Below the pieces are notes generated by a model, which was not told the origin of the DNA, ran no database searches, and was given only the letters and a program-made list of their open reading frames with translations. From contig NZ_JAGGOW010000102.1 in the NCBI RefSeq assembly GCF_018614135.1, forward strand, positions 26,722 through 90,721: a stretch of 64,000 nucleotides of DNA, read 5' to 3'. This document shows positions 42,994 to 51,623 of this stretch, piece by piece. The stretch's first letter is position 1. Every line of letters begins with the position of its first letter. Source of the stretch: Streptomyces sp. ISL-66. GTDB taxonomy: Bacteria > Actinomycetota > Actinomycetes > Streptomycetales > Streptomycetaceae. Made by a program: the position numbers and the translations under genes.

Positions 42994-44601
42994 GTGGCCA
43001 AGGCCTATCTGGTGGGTGCGGGAATCGCTTCCCTGTCGGCAGCGGCGCTGCTGATCAGGGAGGGCGGGTTCGCGGGCACGGACATCACCATCCTGGAGGC
43101 CCAGGACCGCACGGGCGGGAGCCTGGACGCGGCGGGCGACCCCGACATCGGCTACACCATGCGCGGCGGCCGGATGTTCGAGCTGCACTTCGAGTGCACC
43201 TACGACCTGCTGAACTCCATCCCCGCCCTGGACTCCCCCCACTCCCCGGGCGGCGCGGGCCGCGCGGACGGCCCGGCCACCTCCGTCACGGAGGACACCT
43301 TCGCCTTCCACGACGACTTCGCCTGGAACGACCAGGCCCGCCTGGTCGACGCCGCCGGACACCGGGTCGACACCCGCTCCATGGGGTTCTCCGAACGCGA
43401 CCGGCTCGACCTGGTCGCGTGCGTGGCCACCCCCGAGTCGCGCCTCGACGGCAAGCGCATCTCCGACTGCTTCGCCCCGGAGTTCTTCACCACCAACTTC
43501 TGGTACATGTGGTGCACGACCTTCGCCTTCGAGCCGTGGCATTCGGCGATCGAGTTCCGGCGCTACCTCAACCGGTTCGTGCACCTGTTCAAAACCTTCG
43601 ACACGATGTCGGGCATCTACCGCACCCGCTTCAACCAGTACGACTCGATCGTGCGCCCGCTCCAGTCCTGGCTGCGGAGCAACGGCGTCTCGTTCTCGAT
43701 GAACACCACCGTGACGGACGTGGAGCTGGCCGACGGCGACGGCATCACCGCCACCGCCCTGGCATGCACCCGCGAAGGCGACGCGGCCGAGCGGATCCCC
43801 GTCGCGCCCGAGGACCTGGTGTTCGTCACCAACGGTTCGATGACGGCCAATTCGACGCTGGGCACCACCGACACCCCCGCCGTACTGGACGACTCCGCGC
43901 CCGACGCCTCCTGGCAGCTGTGGCGGACACTCGCGGCGAAACGCCCGCACGGCCTCGGCGACCCCTCCGTCTTCGACTCCTCCGTCGCGGACTCGACGTG
44001 GGGATCCTTCACCGTCACCACCAAGGACCCGACCTTCTTCAAGGCCATGGAGGAGTTCTCCGGCAGCGAGGCCGGCAAGGGCGGCCTGATCACCTTCAAG
44101 GACTCCGGCTGGCTGTTGACCATCGTCCTCAACCACCAGCCGCACTTCCACGAGCAGCCGGACGACACCTACGTCTGGTGGGGCTACGCGCTCTTCCCGG
44201 ACAAGGCGGGCGACCACGTGGGAAAGACGATGGCCGAGTGCACGGGCCGCGAGATCCTGGCCGAGGTGCTCGGACACCTGCGCCTCGCGCAGAGCGAGCA
44301 GATCCTGGAATCCTCCGTCGTCCGGCCCGCGCTGATGCCGTACATCACCAGCCAGTTCCTCGTCCGCAAGGCCGGCGACCGGCCCGAGGCCGTCCCGGCG
44401 GGATCCACCAACCTGGCCTTCATCGGCCAGTACGCGGAAGTCCCCGACGACGTGGTGTTCACCGTCGAGTACTCGGTGCGGACCGCCTGGACCGCGGTGG
44501 CCCGACTGCTGCACCTGGACCGGCAGCCCCCGCCGGTCTACAAGGGCGGCCACAACCCGAAGGTGCTCCTGGAGGCCCTGCACACCATGCACCGCCGCTG
44601 A
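42994..44601 (+). CDS. ohyA: Oleate hydratase
   Basis: The 535-residue enzyme has the FAD-binding start AYLVGAGIASLSAAALLIRE and the oleate hydratase (MCRA) signatures RGGRMFELHFECTYDLL, FYMWCTTFAFEPWHSAIEFR-like FWYMWCTTFAFEPWHS, and NRFVHLFKTFDTMSGIYRTR. It adds water to the cis-9 double bond of oleate, giving 10-hydroxystearate, and helps against toxic free fatty acids. GTG 42994 has GAGGAG eight bases upstream. Confidence 0.94.
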   Translation: MAKAYLVGAGIASLSAAALLIREGGFAGTDITILEAQDRTGGSLDAAGDPDIGYTMRGGRMFELHFECTYDLLNSIPALDSPHSPGGAGRADGPATSVTEDTFAFHDDFAWNDQARLVDAAGHRVDTRSMGFSERDRLDLVACVATPESRLDGKRISDCFAPEFFTTNFWYMWCTTFAFEPWHSAIEFRRYLNRFVHLFKTFDTMSGIYRTRFNQYDSIVRPLQSWLRSNGVSFSMNTTVTDVELADGDGITATALACTREGDAAERIPVAPEDLVFVTNGSMTANSTLGTTDTPAVLDDSAPDASWQLWRTLAAKRPHGLGDPSVFDSSVADSTWGSFTVTTKDPTFFKAMEEFSGSEAGKGGLITFKDSGWLLTIVLNHQPHFHEQPDDTYVWWGYALFPDKAGDHVGKTMAECTGREILAEVLGHLRLAQSEQILESSVVRPALMPYITSQFLVRKAGDRPEAVPAGSTNLAFIGQYAEVPDDVVFTVEYSVRTAWTAVARLLHLDRQPPPVYKGGHNPKVLLEALHTMHRR

Positions 44602-44608
44602 GCTTGAG

Positions 44609-44626
44609 GTTTAACCCGGGTTAAAC
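44609..44626. promoter_or_regulatory. Perfect 18-bp palindrome
   Basis: GTTTAACCCGGGTTAAAC lies 8 bp after the oleate hydratase stop and 147 bp before the peroxiredoxin start. Low-GC arms in this GC-rich DNA suggest a protein-binding site rather than a terminator. Confidence 0.5.
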
Positions 44627-44772
44627 TCACGGCCGGACTTGAGTCCTCCTGAGTCCAGCCGTTGATGTGCCGGAACACCAGGGGGACCCACCTCGGCAGC
44701 GGTACGTGCCGAACCCGAGTGGCGCGCGACCGGGTACCGTACGGCCTCCACCAACAGAGAGGCGCGGACACC

Positions 44773-45261
44773 GTGACCCGAATCCCGGCCGTGGGCGACG
44801 TCGTGGGCGATTTCTCGCTCCCCGGCGGTCAGCTGACCAACGACGCGTTCGTCCGAGGGGAGTACTCGCTCGGCGCGCAGCGCGGGAACCCGGTCGTTCT
44901 CGCCTTCTATCCCGGCGACAACACCCCCGTGTGCACGGCCCAGTTGTGCTCGTACTCCGACGGGCTGGAGGCGCTCGGCGCGTGCGGGGCGCAGGTGTGG
45001 GGCATCAGCCCGCAGGGCGTCGACAGTCACGAGTCCTTCGCCTCGGCCCGCGGCCTGCGGATGCCGCTGCTGGCCGACACCGACCGCGCGGTGGCCCGCG
45101 CCTTCGGAATCACGGCGCCGCTGATCGGCCTGCGCCGGGCGGTCTTCATCGTCGCGCCGGACGGCACCCTGCACTGGAAGCACGTCGCCGCGGTGGGGAT
45201 GAGGTTCCCCTCGGCCGAGCTCATCACGGAGCAGCTCGTCGGCGTCACCGCCGTCGGCTGA
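44773..45261 (+). CDS. Peroxiredoxin (AhpC/TSA, BCP-like)
   Basis: The 162-residue protein has the thioredoxin-fold peroxidase site VVLAFYPGDNTPVCTAQLCS, with the peroxidatic Cys and a second Cys five residues on, and the late VFIVAPDGTLHWKHV. GTG 44773 was chosen as the domain start; the frame extends upstream with no coding character. It reduces hydroperoxides, perhaps lipid ones given the oleate hydratase next to it. Confidence 0.9.
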   Translation: MTRIPAVGDVVGDFSLPGGQLTNDAFVRGEYSLGAQRGNPVVLAFYPGDNTPVCTAQLCSYSDGLEALGACGAQVWGISPQGVDSHESFASARGLRMPLLADTDRAVARAFGITAPLIGLRRAVFIVAPDGTLHWKHVAAVGMRFPSAELITEQLVGVTAVG

Positions 45262-45270
45262 GGTCAGGCG

Positions 45271-45301
45271 CCGGCCCCGGCGGCCCGAGCGCCGGGGCCG
45301 G
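45271..45301. terminator. Bidirectional hairpin terminator
   Basis: CCGGCCCCGGCG (45271-45282) and CGCCGGGGCCGG (45290-45301) form a perfect 12-bp stem between converging genes. Confidence 0.8.
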
Positions 45302-45307
45302 GCGGTG

Positions 45308-45679
45308 TCAGCGGACGGCGGTGCGCAGCGCGTCGCCGACGAGGCGGACGGCGCGGGCCAGGCGGGCGAGCTGGCCAAGCTCGATCGCGTACATCCTGAT
45401 CGAGTTCTCGATGACCGCCTCCGCCACGCCGAGGGCGGGGAGTTCGGCGCGGCTGGTCTCCATGGCCACGCGCACGGCCCGCATCTCGTGCTGCAGTTGG
45501 AGCTGGGCGTGGCGCGCGAGGAGTACGGGGCTGCGGGTCAGGGTCACGTATCCGGCGTAGCGGGCCGGGAGGAGGTCGCGCAGCCAGCGGACCGCCGTGC
45601 GTTCCCAGTCGGGTTTCCCGGGGTGCTTGACCTGGAGGGGCCAGTCCGGGCTGCGCGTGATGAGTGCCGTCTGAGACAT
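45308..45679 (-). CDS. Conserved hypothetical protein
   Basis: The 123-residue protein begins MSQTALITRSPDWPLQVKHP and has DWERTAVRWLRDLLPARYAG, then a long helical part (HAQLQLQHEMRAVRVAMETS). I recall it as a conserved Streptomyces protein of unknown role. The ATG at 45679 replaces the longer frame to 45901. Confidence 0.75.
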   Translation of the reverse strand: MSQTALITRSPDWPLQVKHPGKPDWERTAVRWLRDLLPARYAGYVTLTRSPVLLARHAQLQLQHEMRAVRVAMETSRAELPALGVAEAVIENSIRMYAIELGQLARLARAVRLVGDALRTAVR

Positions 45680-45921
45680 TCTTGTCCACTTCCGCAGGAT
45701 GGAACTCTGATCGGTTGTGTCTGTGGCGGCCTCGGCCCAGGGGTTGGCCGAGGCCGCAAGGGCGCTCCGGGATCCGAAAGCCGGACGGGACACCTGGCGG
45801 GACGTGAGGAGGAGGGCGTCACGCCGGGTGTCTGTTCTGGGAGGGCGTGGGGCCGCTCTCCCTGGCATGTCGAGGATGACCGCGCCGCCATCAGTAAACA
45901 TATATACCGTTGAGTACGCAA

Positions 45922-45967
45922 GGGTATGAAAATATTCATGCCCGGATTGGGTGTGAATATGATGCCC
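45922..45967. promoter_or_regulatory. Two palindromic operator-like sites in an AT-rich patch
   Basis: Site 1 (45922-45943) is a 22-bp near-palindrome, GGGTATGAA-AATA-TTCATGCCC. Site 2 (45949-45967) is the related GGGTGTGAATATGATGCCC. They lie just past the end of the RpiR gene and upstream of the leftward gene at 45679; a minus-strand TATATA follows at 45899-45906. GAA-N4-TTC cores fit RpiR-type regulators. Confidence 0.5.
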
Positions 45968-45987
45968 GCGTGCCGCCCGGCGCCTTC

Positions 45988-46905
45988 CTAGAGGAAGAAT
46001 CCGTGCTGGTCGGCGGCCTGCTCATAGCCTTCGAGCCGGGTCTGCGTCCGCTCGGGGTCGGCGTCCGCCATCGCCTGGAGCAGCGCGGCGGACAGCAGGC
46101 CCGGCGCCGCGTACGAATCGAAGACGAGCCTCGAACCGGTACCGGCCGTCAGCGCCACATCGGCCTCGTCCACCAGCGGCCCCAGCGTGCGGTCCGTGAT
46201 GAGCGCGACGCGCAGCCCCGCCCTGCGGGCGACCCGCAGGGCCGCCAGGGTCTCCTTGGCGTGCCGCGGCATCGCGAAGGCCAGCACCCAGCTGCCGCCG
46301 GCCGCCCTCGCCTGCAGGAGCGCGTCGAAAGCGACGCTGCCGCCGCTGGTGACCAGACGGACGTCGGGGTGGATGCGGCGGGCCGCGTACGCGAAGTACT
46401 CCGCCAGGGAAACCGAGATCCTGAGTCCGAGCACCGTCAACGGCACCGAACGGGCCAGCTCCCGGCCGATGTCGAGCACCTGATTGGTGTCGGCGAACAG
46501 CCGCCGCACGTTCTCCAGGTTCTCGATCTCGGCGTCGACGGCCGCCTGCAGCTCGTTGCGGCGGGTCTGTTCGCGGCCGTCCGGGGAACCGGCCACCGCG
46601 CTGAGCGCGATCGGCTGGAGCACCTCGCGCAGGGCCGGATAGCCGCTGAAGCCGAGGGCGGCCGCGAACCGGGTCACGGACGGCTGGCTCACACCCGCCC
46701 GTTCGGCGAGTTCGGTGATGGAGAGGAACGCGGCCTCGGTGAGGTGGTCGACCAGGTACTGCGCGATGCGCCGCTGTCCCGGGGAGAGCTGGTGGCCGTC
46801 GAACAGCGCCTGGACCCGGTCGGCCGGGGCGCGCTGGTGATCGGCCGCCTGCCCGCTCGGCGTGATCGCGGCCGCTTGTGCGCGCGCCTGCTGCCCCGAT
46901 GACAC
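45988..46905 (-). CDS. RpiR/MurR-family transcriptional regulator
   Basis: The 305-residue protein has the RpiR helix-turn-helix (EAAFLSITELAERAGVSQPS, then VTRFAAALGFSGYPALREVL) and a C-terminal SIS sugar-phosphate domain (FAMPRHAKETLAALRVARRA). GTG 46905 has GGAGG seven bases upstream; the frame continues to 48099 only as a shadow of the next gene. It would respond to a phosphosugar. Candidate operators lie beyond its 3' end. Confidence 0.9.
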   Translation of the reverse strand: MSSGQQARAQAAAITPSGQAADHQRAPADRVQALFDGHQLSPGQRRIAQYLVDHLTEAAFLSITELAERAGVSQPSVTRFAAALGFSGYPALREVLQPIALSAVAGSPDGREQTRRNELQAAVDAEIENLENVRRLFADTNQVLDIGRELARSVPLTVLGLRISVSLAEYFAYAARRIHPDVRLVTSGGSVAFDALLQARAAGGSWVLAFAMPRHAKETLAALRVARRAGLRVALITDRTLGPLVDEADVALTAGTGSRLVFDSYAAPGLLSAALLQAMADADPERTQTRLEGYEQAADQHGFFL

Positions 46906-47054
46906 CGGCGGTCCTCCCTCTCCTACCACTGCGGTTCCAACATAGCTCACCGCACCCCGCTGACCAGCGTGCTTGCCGGACGGCCGGTCCGCCCGGCGTC
47001 CGGCGCCGGGCGTCCGGCGCCGGGCGTCCTTCCCGCCTCCTTGCCGCCCCTCTC

Positions 47055-49331
47055 CTACGGCTGTTCGCCCAGCCCCTCCGGCAGCCGGCCGGTGTGCACC
47101 ACCCCGAGGGTCTGGGTGGCGCGCGTCAGGGCCACGTAGAGGTCGCTGGGCTCGTGCTCCGCCGGTTCCACGACGATGACGGTGTCGAACTCCAGGCCCT
47201 TGGCCTGGCGCGGGTCCAGCAGCACGACCGGGCGGGTGAGGTCCGGCTCCTCTCCCACGCGAACGCCGGGCAGCGCGGCCGCCAGTGCCCCGTGCAGCTG
47301 CCGCGGGGCGATCACCGCGAGCCGGCCCTCGACCGGGGCGCCCTCCCGTACCGCCTCGGCGACCGCTGCGGCCAGGTCGTCCGTCGCCCGGATCCAGGGC
47401 CGCCGGCCGGTGGACCGGATCGAACGCGGCGGTTCGAAGCCGGGGTGGCGGGCCCGGAGCACGGCGGCCGCGACATCCATGATCTCGGCGGGCGTGCGGT
47501 AGTTGACGCCGAGGCGTACGAGCTCCCAGCGGTCCTCGGCGTAGGGGCTCAGGATCTGCTGCCACGAGCCGCAGCCGGCCTCGTCGCCGGTCTGCGCCGG
47601 GTCGCCCACCAGCGTCATCGAACGGGTCGGGCAGCGCCGCATCAGCAGGCGCCACGCCATGGCGGACAGCTCCTGCGCCTCGTCCACGATCACGTGCCCG
47701 AAGGCCCAGGTGCGGTCGGCGGCGGCCCGCTCGGCCGTACTGCGGTGGTCGTCCTCCTCCTGCCGCTCCGCCATCCGCTCGGCGTCGATGAGGTCGTGGG
47801 CCGCGAGGAACTCGTTCTCCATGTCCTCGAACTCGTACGACTCCGATCCGGCGGACAGGTCGAGAACGCCCTGGGCGTACGCGACGCGCTCCAGCCGTTC
47901 CCGTTCCTCGGCGGCGCGGCGCGCGGTGTCGTCGATCCCGAGCAGCTCGGCCGCCTCGTCGAGCAGCGGGACGTCGGCCGGGGTCCAGTCGGCGTCGCCC
48001 GTCGTCGTACGGCGGATCAGCTCGGCTTCGTGTTCCGGGAGGTGGGTGGGATCCGCGAGGTAGTCGGCGATCAGCTGCCGGGGCGTGAGCCGCGGCCACA
48101 GCGTGTCGATGGCGGCGTGCACCTCGGCGCTGGTGGCGATCTCCTTGCCCAGCTGCGCGATGTCGTCGGGGCCGAGCAGGTTGGGGCCGCCGTACGGATC
48201 GGCGCCGAGCCGGTCGGCGAGCTGCGCGGTGAGGGCGTCGATGACGCGGAAGGCGAAGTGGGGGCGGGCCAGGTTGTGCGGCAGCCCGGTGGCGCGGGCC
48301 CGGTCCCGGGCCTCGTGGGCCATGGTCCGGTCGAGCAGCAGGGTCCCGTAGTCGTCGTGGTCGATCTCCAGGGCGGGCTCGGGGACCCGGTCGGCCTCCT
48401 CGCCGCTCCCCGCGGGCACGGTCTCGGGCAGCGCCTGCCGGTCGCGCACGACCTGGGCGAGGGTCCCGGCCATCGTGGCGCGTCCCTTGACCGCGGCAGC
48501 GCCGGGGCGGTCCACGGCCGTCGCGCGGACGCCGGGGAACAGCTCGCCGGGAGTGGCGAGCAGGACGCCGGTCTCGCCGAGGGCGGGGAGCACCTCGCCG
48601 ATGTAGCCGAGGAAGGCCGGGTTCGGTCCGACGATCAGTACGCCGCGCTTGGCGAGCAGCTCGCGGTGCGCGTAGAGGAGGTACGCGGCCCGGTGCAGGG
48701 CCACGGCGGTCTTGCCGGTGCCCGGTCCGCCCTCCACGACGAGGATCCCGCGGTGGGTGGAGCGGATGATGCGGTCCTGTTCGGCCTGGATGGTCTGCAC
48801 GATGTCGTGCATCCGGCCGGTGCGGGCGGCGTCGAGCGCGGACAGGAGCACGGCGTCCGCGTCGGCCCCTTCGTAGCCCGTGCGCTCGGTGTCGGCGAGG
48901 TCGAGGATCTCGTCGTGCAGGGCCGTGACCTCGCGTCCGCGGGTGGTGAGGTGGCGCCGGCGGCGCAGCCCCATGGGGGAATAGCCCGTCGCGAGGTAGA
49001 ACGGGCGCGCGACATCGGCCCGCCAGTCGAGCACGAGCGGGGTGCGCTCGGCGTCGTCCTGCCTGATTCCGATGCGGCCGATGTGGTGGTCCTGACCGTC
49101 GGAGAACTCGAGCCGGCCGAAGCAGAGGCCGTTCTCTCCCGTGTTCAGAGCGGAAAGCAGACCGGACTGCTCAGCGACCATGACGTCCCGTTCCAACCGC
49201 GCCTGGAACCCGCTGCCGACCGCGCCCAGTGCCCCCTGCACGGCGCGTTCGGCCTGGTCACGCAGGTCGTCGAGGCGCGCGTAGAGGGTCGTGATGAATT
49301 GCTGCTCATTCCGGAATTCTTCGGTTGACAA
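47055..49331 (-). CDS. HelD-family RNA polymerase-associated ATPase (HelR-like)
   Basis: The 758-residue protein has a coiled N-terminus (STEEFRNEQQFITTLYARLD), a UvrD-like motor with Walker A VEGGPGTGKTAVALHRAAYL, motif II HVIVDEAQELS, SMTLVGDPAQTGD and the late LYVALTRATQTLGVVHTG. Actinobacterial HelD/HelR proteins strip RNA polymerase from DNA, and HelR gives rifamycin tolerance. The TTG at 49331 has AGGAG five bases upstream and is preferred; the GTG at 49337 would overlap that site. No convincing rifamycin-associated element was seen upstream. Confidence 0.88.
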   Translation of the reverse strand: MSTEEFRNEQQFITTLYARLDDLRDQAERAVQGALGAVGSGFQARLERDVMVAEQSGLLSALNTGENGLCFGRLEFSDGQDHHIGRIGIRQDDAERTPLVLDWRADVARPFYLATGYSPMGLRRRRHLTTRGREVTALHDEILDLADTERTGYEGADADAVLLSALDAARTGRMHDIVQTIQAEQDRIIRSTHRGILVVEGGPGTGKTAVALHRAAYLLYAHRELLAKRGVLIVGPNPAFLGYIGEVLPALGETGVLLATPGELFPGVRATAVDRPGAAAVKGRATMAGTLAQVVRDRQALPETVPAGSGEEADRVPEPALEIDHDDYGTLLLDRTMAHEARDRARATGLPHNLARPHFAFRVIDALTAQLADRLGADPYGGPNLLGPDDIAQLGKEIATSAEVHAAIDTLWPRLTPRQLIADYLADPTHLPEHEAELIRRTTTGDADWTPADVPLLDEAAELLGIDDTARRAAEERERLERVAYAQGVLDLSAGSESYEFEDMENEFLAAHDLIDAERMAERQEEDDHRSTAERAAADRTWAFGHVIVDEAQELSAMAWRLLMRRCPTRSMTLVGDPAQTGDEAGCGSWQQILSPYAEDRWELVRLGVNYRTPAEIMDVAAAVLRARHPGFEPPRSIRSTGRRPWIRATDDLAAAVAEAVREGAPVEGRLAVIAPRQLHGALAAALPGVRVGEEPDLTRPVVLLDPRQAKGLEFDTVIVVEPAEHEPSDLYVALTRATQTLGVVHTGRLPEGLGEQP

Positions 49332-49411
49332 TTCCACTCCTGACGCGATATGGTGTCTCCATAAGCTTCTTCACTTCATCGCCCGGCGAAGATGTGAAAC
49401 ATCAAATATAC

Positions 49412-49450
49412 ACAAACAAACACCCCGGACCCAATCGGTCCGGGGTGTTT
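49412..49450. terminator. Strong bidirectional terminator
   Basis: An AACACCCCGGACC/GGTCCGGGGTGTT stem with a CAATC loop lies at about 49417-49447, followed by TTTTTG on the plus strand and GTTTGTTTG-rich sequence on the minus strand. It ends the carbonic anhydrase transcript and insulates the HelD-family gene. Confidence 0.8.
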
Positions 49451-49508
49451 TTGTATGCCGGGATTCATCAAAACCTATTCGGCCTGGCCGGCTGCCTGGG
49501 CGGGGCCG

Positions 49509-50336
49509 CTACCGCAGCGTGCGGACCTTCTGATCGCTCAGGTCGTAACGCGCGGCCGTCACGGCCAGGCGGCCGGTGGCTATTCGGCGGGCGATGTCGG
49601 GCTCCGCCGCCAGCCGGGCCCGGGTGCGGCGGGCATGGGCGTCGATGGTGGCGGCGATCCGGGCCTCACCGTGCCGGCCGTGGTCGATGGAGGGCCGGAT
49701 CTGGTCGGCCAGGTACTGGATGTGGGCGGGCAACCGGGCGCCGGTCTCGTCCGCGTGGACCGCGGCCCCGACGGCCCCGCACGACTGGTGGCCGAGGACC
49801 AGGACCAGGGGAACCTCCAGCTCCAGGACCCCGTACGCGATGCTGCCGAGCACCGCCTCGTCCAGTACCTCTCCGGCCGAGCGCACGGTCAGCAGATCGC
49901 CGAGCCCCTGGTCGAAGACGAGCTCCGGCGGCACCCGGGAATCGACACAGCCCAGCACGATCGCGAAGGGGTGCTGCTCCCGCGCCACTTGGATGCGTAC
50001 GGAGGGTGATTCGCGCGGGTGCTGCTGGCAGTACGCGGCCCAGCGCCGGTTGCCGGCCGTCAGTCGGCGCAGGGCCTCGTCCGGAGTGACGGGACGGGCT
50101 CCGCCAGCGGTACCGGCGGCTGCCTCGGTATCGGCTGCCTCGGTATCGGCGGCCTTCTGGAGTTCGGCCCTATCTCCCCTATCGGCGATCTCGGCGTTGC
50201 GGTCGGAGGCGGAGGCCGGGGAGACGGCGCCGAGACCGAGGACTGACCCGGCGGCCGCGGTGCCCGCCAGGGCCGTGCGCAGGAGGATACGGCGACTGGG
50301 CGAAGCAGCGCGGGGCGCCTGTGTGTTCGAAGACAT
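49509..50336 (-). CDS. Beta-carbonic anhydrase with Tat-type signal
   Basis: The 275-residue protein starts with a twin-arginine signal (SRRILLRTALAGTAAAGSVL) and then a linker with the repeat AADTEAADTEAA, encoded by two 15-bp units. The beta-class zinc site is complete: VLGCVDSRVPPELVFD and LVLGHQSCGAVGAAV. It would hydrate CO2 outside the membrane. Confidence 0.92.
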   Translation of the reverse strand: MSSNTQAPRAASPSRRILLRTALAGTAAAGSVLGLGAVSPASASDRNAEIADRGDRAELQKAADTEAADTEAAAGTAGGARPVTPDEALRRLTAGNRRWAAYCQQHPRESPSVRIQVAREQHPFAIVLGCVDSRVPPELVFDQGLGDLLTVRSAGEVLDEAVLGSIAYGVLELEVPLVLVLGHQSCGAVGAAVHADETGARLPAHIQYLADQIRPSIDHGRHGEARIAATIDAHARRTRARLAAEPDIARRIATGRLAVTAARYDLSDQKVRTLR

Positions 50337-50455
50337 TGGGGGACGCTAACCCCGTACTTTTCCATCCGGCTCTCCCCCAACGGGAATTGGCGGATTCCGC
50401 CCGGAGCCCGGCGCGATCAGGACGGCCCGCCGGCCTACACCCCCTCGGCCCTGCG

Positions 50456-50500
50456 TCTTTACGCTCCTACGTCCTTACGCCCCTACGCCCCTACGCCCCG
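50456..50500. repeat. Short repeats of the CCCTACGC type
   Basis: Three to five imperfect 8- to 9-bp units (CTACGYCC) overlap the end of the ImuB-like gene. Between this and the carbonic anhydrase start (50337-50455) no other gene is seen. Confidence 0.6.
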
Positions 50501-51618
50501 GCGAGGGTCGCCGGTTTGACGGCATCGGGGCCGTAGCGGGCGCGGGCACGGTCGGCGGCGGCCTCGATGGCGAGCGCCTGGTCGTCGGCGGGATCGAAGG
50601 TGAGCTGCCTCCTGGACTCGGAGGCGGGGCGCAGGGCGTCGGCGCGGAGGTCGAAGGAGCGTACGCGTGCGCGCTGGAGGCCGAGGAGCCGGTACAGGTC
50701 GTAGGCGGCGCCGGTCAAGGGCCGGGTGTGGTGGGTGGGTTCGGTCAGGGCCCGGCTCCGGGTGGTCGCGGTGCGGTCGGCGTAACGGACGGTGAGGGTG
50801 AGGCCGGCGGCTGCCTGGCCTTCTCCGCGGAGGCGGGAGCCGAGCCGGTGGGCGAGGCCGAGGAGGGCGCGGTGGTGCTGGTCCGCGTCGAGGCAGTCGG
50901 CGTCGAAGGAATGGCAGGCGCTCATGGATTTGGGGAGGGGCCGGGGCTCCACGGGGCGGAGGTCGTCGCCGTGCGCGTGGGCGTGCAGGGCGCGACCGGT
51001 GGCCGATCCGAAGAGTCTGGTCAGGGTGGGCAGGGGTGCGTCGGCGAGGTCTCCGATGGTGTGCAGTCCGTACTTGGCCAGCGCGGCCGCGGTGGCGGGG
51101 CCGACTCCGTAGAGGGCGGCGACGGGGCGGGGACGCAGCCAGCCGGTGACCTCCGCCTCGGTGAGGACGGTGGTTTCACCGAGGGGGGTGAAGGCGGCCG
51201 TCATCGTGGCGAGCATGCGGTTGGGTGCGACGGCGCAGGTCGTCCGTACGCCGTGGAGGGCGACGGTCCGCAGCCGCAGGAGGGCGGCCAGGTCTTCGGC
51301 GTCGCGCTGCCAGTAGCGCAGGGATCCGGTGATGTCGAGGTGGGCGGTGTCGGGCGGGATCGGCTGGACGCGGGGTGTGATGTCGGCGGTGAGGTCGAGG
51401 AGTTGTCCGTACAGGCCGGTGTCGGCGCCGTCGGGGAAGTGGAACCGGGCGTTGAGGATCTGCTTGTGGGGGCCCGGCGTGTGGAGGTCAGGCGTGTGGA
51501 GGTCAGGCGTGTGGGAGCCCGGCGGCTGGAGGCCCGACTCGTCGGGATTCTGTTCGCTAACGCTCTGCTCGAAGGCGCCCTGCTCTACGGCGCTCTGCTC
51601 TACGAGGCTCTGCTTCAT
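50491..51618 (-). CDS. ImuB-like Y-family polymerase homologue
   Basis: The 375-residue protein has the Y-family layout: LLDLTADITPRVQPIPPDTA, HLDITGSLRYW, a helix-hairpin-helix YGVGPATAAALAKYGLHTIG and a C-terminal little-finger part. The catalytic acids of the palm (D-x-D and D-E pairs) are not visible: the first site reads NARFHFPDG. It therefore resembles non-catalytic ImuB, which links DnaE2 to the clamp. The N-terminus has VEQSAVEQ and HTPDLHTPD repeats. It starts 5 bp after dnaE2. Confidence 0.85.
   Translation of the reverse strand: MKQSLVEQSAVEQGAFEQSVSEQNPDESGLQPPGSHTPDLHTPDLHTPGPHKQILNARFHFPDGADTGLYGQLLDLTADITPRVQPIPPDTAHLDITGSLRYWQRDAEDLAALLRLRTVALHGVRTTCAVAPNRMLATMTAAFTPLGETTVLTEAEVTGWLRPRPVAALYGVGPATAAALAKYGLHTIGDLADAPLPTLTRLFGSATGRALHAHAHGDDLRPVEPRPLPKSMSACHSFDADCLDADQHHRALLGLAHRLGSRLRGEGQAAAGLTLTVRYADRTATTRSRALTEPTHHTRPLTGAAYDLYRLLGLQRARVRSFDLRADALRPASESRRQLTFDPADDQALAIEAAADRARARYGPDAVKPATLAGA
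51476..51520. repeat. Three in-frame 15-bp units in the ImuB-like gene
   Basis: GGCGTGTGGAGGTCA occurs at 51476 and 51491, and a variant at 51506, encoding the DLHTP/GSHTP repeats of the N-terminal tail. Confidence 0.8.
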
Positions 51619-51623
51619 GGTGG

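Noticed and set aside
49338..49411. Rifamycin-associated element before the HelD-family gene
   Set aside because: I could not find a convincing palindrome of that type; only a short TCGCC/GGCGA symmetry is present.
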